Origin: an uncultured Lachnospiraceae bacterium | GTDB lineage: Bacteria; Bacillota; Clostridia; Lachnospirales; Lachnospiraceae | Assembly (NCBI GenBank): GCA_902795625.1 | Contig: CADBLW010000311.1 | Coordinates: 1-5,952 of the forward strand | DNA: 5,952 nt | Direction of reading: 5' to 3' | In this document: one piece after another, positions 1 through 5,367 of the stretch | Numbering within the stretch: the stretch's first letter is position 1 | Layout: the number at the start of each line of letters is the position of its first letter | Program-made: the position numbers and the translations under genes | Notes under the pieces: model-generated | What the model was told of the DNA's origin: nothing | The model's input: the letters and a program-made list of their open reading frames with translations, nothing else | Databases searched by the model: none

Positions 1-1
1 A

Positions 2-90
2 CGGAGGAGAAGGGATTTGAACCCTTGCGCCGGTGTTACCGACCTACTGGTGTTCGAAGCCAGACCCTTCAGCCACTTGGGTACTCCTCC
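2..90 (-). tRNA. tRNA-Ser (anticodon CGA)
   Basis: Read on the minus strand, this folds as a class II tRNA. The 7-bp acceptor stem is GGAGGAG/CTCCTCC with discriminator base G, as expected for serine. The D-arm has CCC/GGG pairing and the conserved GG in its loop. The anticodon loop TTCGAAC puts anticodon CGA at plus-strand 54-56, so it decodes UCG. A long variable arm contains a six-pair helix (GTCGGT/ACCGGC with one G-U pair), and the T-arm is AAGGG/CCCTT with loop TTCAAAT. The long variable arm plus the G discriminator mark it as serine rather than leucine or tyrosine. CCA is not encoded, since the base after the discriminator is T, so the 3' end must be added by nucleotidyltransferase. 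One oddity is that the innermost anticodon-stem pair (31-39) is C-A. Confidence 0.96.
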
Positions 91-105
91 AAAAGCAACG
101 ATTGG

Positions 106-134
106 ATTATACTATACCCGTTTCAATTTGACAA
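106..134 (-). promoter_or_regulatory. Promoter for tRNA-Ser (sigma-70/SigA type)
   Basis: On the minus strand, TTGTCA (plus-strand 129-134) and a perfect TATAAT (106-111) are separated by 17 bases, matching the housekeeping consensus in 11 of 12 positions. The predicted transcription start is near plus-strand position 99, leaving a leader of about 9 bases before the tRNA 5' end at 90 for RNase P to remove. Such a strong promoter suits a stable RNA gene. Confidence 0.88.
108..113 (+). promoter_or_regulatory. Candidate -10 element for lepA (weak)
   Basis: TATACT on the plus strand matches TATAAT in five of six positions and lies 61 bases before the lepA start. It overlaps the minus-strand -10 of the tRNA promoter by four bases. 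No good -35 lies 16-18 bases upstream, because that stretch is the end of the tRNA gene. A competing candidate is TTGACA at 128-133 with TGTATT at 152-157 (spacer 18), but its transcript would start around 164 and cut into the lepA ribosome binding site. The true lepA promoter is therefore unresolved. Confidence 0.25.
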
Positions 135-174
135 GGGGTAACTTTGGAAAATGTATTGAGAAGGAAACCTACCG

Positions 175-1992
175 ATGGCAAACACTGACCAGAGCAAGAT
201 CAGAAATTTCTGCATTATCGCACACATCGACCACGGCAAGTCAACCCTTGCGGACCGGATCATTGAGAAGACCGGTCTGCTTACTTTGCGTGAGATGCAG
301 GAACAGGTGCTTGACAATATGGACCTTGAGCGGGAGAGAGGCATCACGATCAAGGCACAGACGATCCGTACCGTATACAAGGCAAAAGACGGAGAGGAAT
401 ACATTTTCAACCTGATCGACACTCCCGGCCACGTGGACTTCAACTATGAAGTTTCGCGTTCCCTGGCTGCCTGCGAAGGCGCAATCCTTGTAGTGGATGC
501 GGCGCAGGGCATTGAGGCACAGACACTCGCGAACGTGTATCTCGCGCTTGATCACAACCTCGAGATCATGCCTGTCATCAACAAGATCGATCTTCCGAGC
601 GCAGAGCCGGAGCGTGTGATCCATGAGATTGAGGACGTGATCGGACTCGAAGCCGAGGACGCGCCTTTGATCTCCGCAAAGATGGGCATCAATATCGAGG
701 AAGTCCTCGAGCAGATTACGACAAAGATCCCCGCGCCGAAGGGTGACCCGAACGGTCCTCTGCAGGCACTCATCTTTGATTCCGTGTATGATTCCTACAA
801 GGGCGTCATCATTTTCTGTAGGATCAAAGAGGGCACGATCCGAAAGGATATGCGGATCCGTATGATGGCTACCGGAGCAGAGGCGGATATCGTTGAGATC
901 GGTACCTTAGGTCCCGGAAAATTCATCCCCTGCGACGAGCTTTCCGCCGGCATGGTCGGTTACATCACCGCCAGCCTTAAGAATGTCAAGGAAACGCGTG
1001 TCGGTGATACCGTTACCGACGCAAACCGTCCCGCTGAGCAGGCTCTGCCGGGTTACAAGAAGGTTAACCCGATGGTGTACTGCGGAATGTATCCCGCGGA
1101 CGGCGCCAAATATCCCGACCTTCGCGATGCACTTGAGAAGCTTCAGCTCAACGACGCGTCACTGCAGTTCGAGCCGGAGACATCAATCGCACTCGGGTTC
1201 GGTTTCCGCTGCGGTTTCCTCGGACTTCTTCACCTTGAGATCATTCAGGAACGACTGGAGCGTGAATATAATCTCGACCTCGTGACAACGGCGCCGAGTG
1301 TTATCTATAAAGTATATAAGACGGACGGCACGGTTCTCGATATCAGCAACCCTGCCAACCTTCCGGACCCTTCGGAGATCGACCATATGGAGGAGCCCTT
1401 CGTGAAGGCGGAGATCATGGTCACGACGGAATTTGTCGGTTCCATTATGAAGCTCTGTCAGGACCGCCGCGGTGTCTATCTCGGAATGGAATACCTCGAG
1501 CAGACACGCGCGCTCCTCAAGTACGAGCTTCCGCTCAACGAGATCATTTATGACTTCTTTGACGCGCTCAAGTCCAGGTCGAAGGGATACGCTTCCTTTG
1601 ACTACGAGTTCAAGGAGTATGTTCCCTCCAAGCTTGCGAAGCTCGACATTCTGGTCAACCACGAGGAAGTCGACGCGCTCTCATTTATCGTACACGAGGC
1701 AACCGCATATGACCGCGGACGCCGCATGTGCGAGAAACTGAAGGAGGAGATACCGAGACAGCTCTTCGAGATTCCGATCCAGGCTGCCGTAGGAAGCAAG
1801 ATCATCGCCCGTGAGACCGTGCGCGCAATGCGCAAGGATGTGCTTGCCAAGTGCTACGGCGGTGATATCACCCGTAAGAAGAAGCTTCTCGAGAAGCAGA
1901 AGGAAGGAAAGAAGCGCATGCGTCAGGTCGGCAACGTAGAGATACCGCAGTCGGCATTCATGAGCGTGCTGAAGCTTGACGAGGATGATTGA
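175..1992 (+). CDS. lepA: Elongation factor 4 (LepA), ribosome-associated GTPase
   Basis: This encodes a 605-residue translational GTPase of the EF-G-like EF4/LepA family, which binds the 70S ribosome. Back-translocation and roles in initiation or 30S biogenesis have been proposed for the family. All GTPase motifs are visible: AHIDHGKST (16-24), switch I RGITIK (55-60), DTPGH (82-86), NKID (136-139) and SAK (167-169). The beta-barrel and EF-G-like domains follow. The C-terminal LepA-specific domain ends with the highly conserved block 561-599, starting YGGDITRKKKLLEKQKEGKK and rich in Lys/Arg. The length matches the family's usual 600 residues. The ATG at 175 is chosen because AAGGA (161-165) precedes it by 9 bases and the protein begins a few residues before the conserved NFCIIAHIDHG. 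It is divergent from tRNA-Ser and followed by a hairpin before hemW. I see no frameshift or missing motif. Confidence 0.98.
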   Translation: MANTDQSKIRNFCIIAHIDHGKSTLADRIIEKTGLLTLREMQEQVLDNMDLERERGITIKAQTIRTVYKAKDGEEYIFNLIDTPGHVDFNYEVSRSLAACEGAILVVDAAQGIEAQTLANVYLALDHNLEIMPVINKIDLPSAEPERVIHEIEDVIGLEAEDAPLISAKMGINIEEVLEQITTKIPAPKGDPNGPLQALIFDSVYDSYKGVIIFCRIKEGTIRKDMRIRMMATGAEADIVEIGTLGPGKFIPCDELSAGMVGYITASLKNVKETRVGDTVTDANRPAEQALPGYKKVNPMVYCGMYPADGAKYPDLRDALEKLQLNDASLQFEPETSIALGFGFRCGFLGLLHLEIIQERLEREYNLDLVTTAPSVIYKVYKTDGTVLDISNPANLPDPSEIDHMEEPFVKAEIMVTTEFVGSIMKLCQDRRGVYLGMEYLEQTRALLKYELPLNEIIYDFFDALKSRSKGYASFDYEFKEYVPSKLAKLDILVNHEEVDALSFIVHEATAYDRGRRMCEKLKEEIPRQLFEIPIQAAVGSKIIARETVRAMRKDVLAKCYGGDITRKKKLLEKQKEGKKRMRQVGNVEIPQSAFMSVLKLDEDD

Positions 1993-1997
1993 CGAAA

Positions 1998-2047
1998 AAC
2001 GCTGCGTATGCCGCTCGTAAAGAGGCGCGCAGCGTTACTCTTATCTG
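1998..2047. terminator. Inverted repeat after lepA, probable bidirectional terminator
   Basis: A perfect 9-bp stem, AACGCTGCG (1998-2006) with CGCAGCGTT (2028-2036), encloses an inner CGCTC/GAGGCG stem with one bulged G (2012-2016 and 2022-2027). It begins six bases after the lepA stop. On the plus strand it is followed by a broken T-rich stretch (TTACTCTTATCT), so lepA termination may be partial. Read on the minus strand, the same stem is followed by TTTTT, a better U-tract. Its position and GC-rich stem fit an intrinsic terminator, but it could also be only an mRNA 3'-end stabiliser with read-through into hemW. Confidence 0.6.
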
Positions 2048-2099
2048 AAGGCTTACCTGTTCCCGCATAAAGGACATAAGAATAAGTAAAGGTATAACG

Positions 2100-3215
2100 A
2101 TGGAACTTTATATTCACATTCCGTTTTGCGCGAGAAAATGCAGCTACTGCGACTTCCTTTCCTTCGCGGGTAAGGAATCCTGTATGGAAAAATACGGAGA
2201 AGCCCTGCTTCGTGACATCCGCAGCCACGGTGGATTTCTCCTGAAGGACACGTCGGTATCTTCGATCTACATCGGCGGAGGAACTCCCTCGTTGATGCCG
2301 GAAGGATTTTACGAACGCCTTCTTGAGGAGATCAAAGTAAGCTTTGCGCTGCAGAAGGATGTCGAAATCTCCATTGAGTGCAATCCCGGAACTGTCAATC
2401 CCGATAAACTGAAAGAATACCGCATTGCCGGCATCAACCGGATCAGCTTCGGAACGCAGTCGGCCGATGACAGAGAGCTTCAGCTTTTGGGCAGGATCCA
2501 CACCTGGAAGGATTGCGTACAGTCCGTGCGCATGGCAAGAGAGGCCGGATTTGACAACATCAACATCGATCTTATGATGAACCTGCCGGGACAGACGAAA
2601 GATACGTTTGCCCGCACGCTCGCGGAAGCGATATCGCTTGCCCCGGAACACATTTCGGCATACAGCCTGATCCTCGAGGAGGGGACTGCATTTTACGAAC
2701 AATATGCCGGACATCCCGAGCTGCTTCCTGACGACGCGCAGGCCGCCGAAACCTACGAAACGGCCGTGCGGATACTCGCAGAAGCGGGATACGGACAGTA
2801 TGAGATCTCAAACTTTGCCAAACCGGGGCGGGAGTGCCGTCACAACATCGGATACTGGCGAAGGGAAGAGTATCTCGGCATCGGCATCGGTGCTGCAAGC
2901 CTGTTGGAGGAGTGCCGATACCGCGTAGAGACAGACCTTCAGGGGTATCTGGGCGCGCTTACCTACGAGCCCGCGGAACATCTCTCGGAGCATGACATCC
3001 GTGACGAGGCTGTCATGCTCGGCCTTCGGATGAATGAAGGCATCAGTGTCTCAGAACTGAACGAACGGTTCGGCAGTGCATATGCTCAGTGCTTTACCGG
3101 GAAAATGAAAAACTATGTCAGTCAGGGACTTGCCTTCAGCCGGAACGGACGGTACGGACTGACTGTACGGGGAATGCTTGTGAGCAATTCGATCATTGTG
3201 GATCTTATGGAGTAG
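2100..3215 (+). CDS. hemW: HemW, radical SAM heme chaperone family protein
   Basis: This 371-residue radical SAM protein was formerly annotated as oxygen-independent coproporphyrinogen III oxidase. The cluster motif is CX3CX2C (C10, C14, C17) followed by D18-F19. The CxF form, rather than the CxC of genuine HemN, points to HemW, which binds heme and delivers it to target proteins instead of oxidising coproporphyrinogen. Other family marks are YIHIPFC at the start, GGGTP (59-63, SAM binding), ECNPGT (93-98), NRISFG (113-118), HNIGYW (248-253, the HemW-conserved HNxxYW), YLGIGIGA (258-265), and a C-terminal HemN_C-type domain from about residue 296. The start ATG has AAAGG (2088-2092) 7 bases upstream. 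The gene sits 107 bases after lepA, a common pairing in Clostridia, and ends in a terminator that separates it from the hrcA operon. A distinct promoter was not convincing, so it may depend on read-through from lepA. Confidence 0.94.
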   Translation: MELYIHIPFCARKCSYCDFLSFAGKESCMEKYGEALLRDIRSHGGFLLKDTSVSSIYIGGGTPSLMPEGFYERLLEEIKVSFALQKDVEISIECNPGTVNPDKLKEYRIAGINRISFGTQSADDRELQLLGRIHTWKDCVQSVRMAREAGFDNINIDLMMNLPGQTKDTFARTLAEAISLAPEHISAYSLILEEGTAFYEQYAGHPELLPDDAQAAETYETAVRILAEAGYGQYEISNFAKPGRECRHNIGYWRREEYLGIGIGAASLLEECRYRVETDLQGYLGALTYEPAEHLSEHDIRDEAVMLGLRMNEGISVSELNERFGSAYAQCFTGKMKNYVSQGLAFSRNGRYGLTVRGMLVSNSIIVDLME

Positions 3216-3248
3216 GAACGTCGGATTACGAGGCGTTCCTATTTTATT
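3213..3248 (+). terminator. Intrinsic terminator of hemW
   Basis: A 10-bp stem, TAGGAACGTC (3213-3222) with GGCGTTCCTA (3232-3241), contains one T-G wobble and a 9-base loop. TTTTATT (3242-3248) follows directly. The stem's first three bases are the hemW stop codon TAG, so the terminator starts inside the gene. This should isolate hemW from the heat-shock operon downstream. Confidence 0.88.
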
Positions 3249-3355
3249 GCACACTGAATGAAAGCGGTTCCGCCATCTCAAAAAATGACAGAAGGCAGTT
3301 CTCCATCCTCGTTCTACACGGTTCGAATAAATCTTGAAAAGTTCTTATAAAGGTA

Positions 3356-3384
3356 TTGACAAAAGAGCATACTCGTTGTATTCT
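3356..3384 (+). promoter_or_regulatory. SigA-type promoter of the hrcA-grpE-dnaK operon
   Basis: A perfect -35 box TTGACA (3356-3361) and a -10 box TATTCT (3379-3384, four of six matches) are 17 bases apart. The predicted start of transcription is about 3391, just before the CIRCE operator, which is the usual arrangement for HrcA-controlled operons. The upstream part of the intergenic region (3249-3355) shows no gene and no other strong signal apart from A/T-rich stretches. Confidence 0.85.
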
Positions 3385-3395
3385 TAGGTAGGATG

Positions 3396-3422
3396 TTAGC
3401 ACTCATATTGTTTGAGTGCTAA
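3396..3422 (+). promoter_or_regulatory. CIRCE operator (HrcA binding site)
   Basis: TTAGCACTC (3396-3404), a 9-base spacer (ATATTGTTT) and GAGTGCTAA (3414-3422) form a perfect match to the canonical CIRCE element, with no mismatch between arms. It lies a few bases after the predicted transcription start, so HrcA bound here would block transcription of its own operon. In the transcript the same bases can form a 9-bp hairpin near the 5' end. It is the only CIRCE copy seen in the window; neither grpE nor dnaK has its own. Confidence 0.98.
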
Positions 3423-3432
3423 TAATATGCAG

Positions 3433-3441
3433 AAAGGCGGG
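3433..3441 (+). promoter_or_regulatory. Ribosome binding site deciding the hrcA start
   Basis: The purine-rich AAAGGCGGG ends 7 bases before GTG 3449. This supports that codon over the in-frame GTG at 3416, which lies inside the right arm of CIRCE and has no Shine-Dalgarno sequence. The match to AGGAGG is imperfect, which together with the GTG start suggests modest translation of the repressor. Confidence 0.7.
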
Positions 3442-3448
3442 AACCAAC

Positions 3449-4474
3449 GTGGAATTGGACGAACGAAAACTGACAATTCTGCGGGCCATCATTCAGAACT
3501 ATCTGGAAACGGGTGAACCGGTGGGTTCCCGTACGATTTCCAAGTATACGGATCTGAACTTAAGCTCCGCAACCATCCGCAATGAGATGTCCGATCTCGA
3601 GGAGATGGGATACATCGTACAGCCGCACACGTCGGCAGGACGAATTCCCACCGACAAGGGATATCGTCTTTATGTCGATATGCTGATGCAGGATAAGCAG
3701 GCTGAGATGGACAACTTAAAGCTTGAACTGAACGCGAAATCCGAGAAGCTGGACAGCATCTTAAAGGAAGCTGCCAAGGTCATCGCCGTGAACACGAATT
3801 ACGCCTCGATGATCACGGCGCCGCGGTACAGAAAGCACCGCATCAAGTTCCTGCAGCTGACTCAGGTTGATCCCGAGAGCCTTCTCACGGTCATCATTCT
3901 TGACGGAAATATCGTTAAGAACAATCTGGTCCATGTGGAGGAGGAGCTCACACAGGAGACGCTTCTCAAGCTGAACCTGATGCTTAACACATTCCTTCAG
4001 GGACTTGATCTTCAGGAGATCAACGCAAGCGTCATCCAGAAGATCAGAAACGAATCCGGCGGGTATTCCTCACTGATCTCCGAGATCCTCGACGTGATCG
4101 CGACGAGCATGGAGAGCGAGGAGATCGAAGCATATACAAGCGGCTCGACCAACATTTTCAAATATCCCGAGCTCAATGATTCGGAGAAGGCAAGCGGTCT
4201 TCTCAATGCCCTTGAGGAAAAGAAGGAGCTCACGGAACTGATGTATCAGGAAGGTGACTCCGATCGCGGTATCCAGGTCTACATCGGCGACGAATCACCG
4301 ATCGAGGCGACGAAGGAATGTTCTGTCGTGACCGCCACATACCATATTGAGGAAGGCGTCTACGGAAAGATCGGTATCATCGGACCGAGGCGTATGGACT
4401 ATGAGAAGGTTGTGGTTACGCTCAAGCGGCTGATGTCGGAGCTCGACCAGATTTTCAAGAAAGATAAGCAGTAA
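3449..4474 (+). CDS. hrcA: Heat-inducible transcription repressor HrcA
   Basis: From the GTG at 3449 this encodes 341 residues, close to the usual HrcA length of about 340. HrcA is a dimeric cytoplasmic repressor that binds CIRCE. In studied Gram-positives its activity depends on GroEL, linking misfolded-protein load to chaperone expression. The N-terminus ELDERKLTILRAI matches the family start. A winged-helix DNA-binding region follows at about 22-77, including GEPVGSRTIS, SSATIRNEMSDLEEMGYI and HTSAGRIPTDKGYR. The central dimerisation/GAF-like part carries the STNIFKYPE motif (233-241). The C-terminal GIIGPRRMDYEKV (309-321) matches the conserved GP-R-M-Y motif. An in-frame GTG at 3416 would add 11 residues but lies inside CIRCE; a TTG at 3455 is another, less likely, start. 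It is the first gene of the operon, autoregulated through CIRCE, and ends 14 bases before grpE. Confidence 0.95.
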   Translation: MELDERKLTILRAIIQNYLETGEPVGSRTISKYTDLNLSSATIRNEMSDLEEMGYIVQPHTSAGRIPTDKGYRLYVDMLMQDKQAEMDNLKLELNAKSEKLDSILKEAAKVIAVNTNYASMITAPRYRKHRIKFLQLTQVDPESLLTVIILDGNIVKNNLVHVEEELTQETLLKLNLMLNTFLQGLDLQEINASVIQKIRNESGGYSSLISEILDVIATSMESEEIEAYTSGSTNIFKYPELNDSEKASGLLNALEEKKELTELMYQEGDSDRGIQVYIGDESPIEATKECSVVTATYHIEEGVYGKIGIIGPRRMDYEKVVVTLKRLMSELDQIFKKDKQ

Positions 4475-4488
4475 GTTCGGAGGCAATC

Positions 4489-5223
4489 ATGGCAAAAGAT
4501 GACAAGCGTAAACAGAATACCGGAAAGAACGATGCTTCCGGTGAGACAGTCAATCTGTTTTGCGAGGAGGAACTGAGCACGGAGGAGGAAGCGACAGACG
4601 CTGCCGCAACCCCGGAGGCGGATCTGACAGAAGCTGCGGATGATACAACCGCAACCGAAGAAACCGCGGAAACCGGGGAGAACAAAGACGGCGATCCCGA
4701 AGCTGCATCCGAAGAGAGCGAAGCGGCTGAGAATTCCGAAGCGGAAGCATCAGACGATACCAAGAAGAAAAAGGAAGCCAAGAAGGACAAGCGCGATGAG
4801 AAGATCGCGGAGTTGAATGACAAGGTGCTTCGTCAGCAGGCGGAGTTCATCAACTTCCGAAACCGCACCGAGAAGGAAAAGGCACAGATGTTTGAGGTCG
4901 GCGCCAAGAGCGCGTTCGAGAAGATCCTTCCGGTGATCGACAACTTCGAGCGCGGACTCGCGACACTCTCCGAGGAGGAGAAGGCGCAGCCCTTCGCAAG
5001 CGGTATCGACAAGACATACAAGCAGCTCTTAACCGCATTGGCGGAAGCGGGAGTGACACCGATCGAGGCGGTCGGACAGCCGTTTGATCCCGAGCTTCAC
5101 AACGCGGTGATGCACGTCGAGGATGATACAGTAGGGGAAAATGTAGTCGTAGAAGAGTTCCAGAAGGGCTATAAATACCGTGACAGCGTGCTTCGGCACA
5201 GCATGGTCAAGGTTGCGAACTGA
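4489..5223 (+). CDS. grpE: GrpE, nucleotide exchange factor of DnaK
   Basis: This is a 244-residue co-chaperone that releases ADP from DnaK, acting as a cytoplasmic dimer. The GrpE domain spans about 103-244: a helical coiled-coil part with QAEFINFRNRTEKEK (117-131), LPVIDNFERGL (147-157), then the beta-wing with FDPELHNAVMHVED (199-212) and the ending GYKYRDSVLRHSMVKVAN (227-244). The protein is longer than E. coli GrpE (197) because of an unusual N-terminus. Residues 21-90 are Glu/Asp/Ala/Thr-rich (27 acidic residues in 70, a single Lys) and are followed by a Lys-rich segment (92-105). This tail is probably disordered. The ATG has CGGAGG (4478-4483) 5 bases upstream, and only 14 bases separate the gene from hrcA, so the two are co-transcribed and perhaps translationally coupled. 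Confidence 0.96.
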   Translation: MAKDDKRKQNTGKNDASGETVNLFCEEELSTEEEATDAAATPEADLTEAADDTTATEETAETGENKDGDPEAASEESEAAENSEAEASDDTKKKKEAKKDKRDEKIAELNDKVLRQQAEFINFRNRTEKEKAQMFEVGAKSAFEKILPVIDNFERGLATLSEEEKAQPFASGIDKTYKQLLTALAEAGVTPIEAVGQPFDPELHNAVMHVEDDTVGENVVVEEFQKGYKYRDSVLRHSMVKVAN

Positions 5224-5243
5224 CATTTTCCGAAGTAAGTACG

Positions 5244-5269
5244 CGAACATTGGCGCACAGCGCCGTTCG
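5244..5269 (+). other. Hairpin in the grpE-dnaK gap
   Basis: CGAAC (5244-5248) pairs with GTTCG (5265-5269), and GGCGC (5252-5256) pairs with GCGCC (5260-5264) around an ACA loop, leaving a three-base ATT bulge on the 5' side. It starts 20 bases after the grpE stop. There is no T-run after it, so it is not an intrinsic terminator. A 3'-end stabiliser of the hrcA-grpE message or a processing site is possible, but this is inference. Confidence 0.5.
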
Positions 5270-5284
5270 AAATAAAGGAAATTT

Positions 5285-5304
5285 GTCCGGAAACGGACTT
5301 TTCT
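5285..5304 (+). other. GNRA-capped hairpin with U-tract (possible weak attenuator)
   Basis: GTCCG (5285-5289) pairs with CGGAC (5294-5298) around a GAAA tetraloop, and TTTTCT follows (5299-5304). The form is that of a small intrinsic terminator, but five base pairs is short, and four A-T/G-C pairs beyond a bulge (5278-5281 with 5300-5303) add little. Strong termination here would cut dnaK off from the operon promoter, so partial attenuation or a purely structural role is more likely. Confidence 0.4.
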
Positions 5305-5360
5305 GCACGCGGGGAAGCGTTGCCTGCCGTGTGCAAGCCATACAGCAACGCAGAAAGAGG
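5300..5360 (+). promoter_or_regulatory. Structured leader before dnaK, with its ribosome binding site
   Basis: Three complementarities overlap here. Helix A pairs TGCACGCGG (5304-5312) with CCGTGTGCA (5327-5335): nine pairs, one of them G-U. Helix B pairs GCGTTGC (5317-5323) with GCAACGC (5345-5351), seven perfect pairs. Helix C pairs TTTCTGC (5300-5306) with GCAGAAA (5350-5356). A and B interlock as an H-type pseudoknot with loops of 4, 3 and 9 bases. C competes with both and would cover the first part of the dnaK Shine-Dalgarno sequence GAAAGAGG (5353-5360), which sits 7 bases before ATG 5368. The complementarity is visible; a regulatory function is inference. Confidence 0.4.
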
Positions 5361-5367
5361 CATAATT

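Noticed and set aside
17..443. Open frames on both strands across the tRNA gene and the lepA start
   Set aside because: They cross the tRNA or lie inside lepA in other frames, with no ribosome binding site and no family resemblance.
2041..2099. Possible promoter for hemW (TTACCT at 2053 with CATAAG at 2075)
   Set aside because: Only 3 of 6 and 4 of 6 matches with a 16-base spacer; too weak to annotate.
1923..2714. 263-codon open frame on the minus strand opposite hemW and the lepA end
   Set aside because: It lies antisense to well-conserved genes, resembles no family I recognise, and spans the lepA-hemW hairpin; it is a shadow frame.
3264..3273. GCGGTTCCGC short inverted repeat in the hemW-hrcA gap
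   Set aside because: Four pairs around a two-base loop cannot form a stable hairpin; likely chance.
3089..3337. 82-codon plus-strand frame running from the hemW end through the terminator into the gap
   Set aside because: It overlaps the hemW C-terminus in another frame and reads through the terminator; no conserved features.
3367..3374. GCATACTC between the -35 and -10 boxes, resembling a CIRCE half-site
   Set aside because: It has an inserted base relative to GCACTC and no partner arm, so it is not a second operator.
4455..4823. Serine-rich 122-codon open frame on the minus strand opposite grpE
   Set aside because: Its Ser/Ala composition is the complement of the Glu/Ala-rich grpE tail, which has few stop codons in reverse. 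There is no sign of a real gene.
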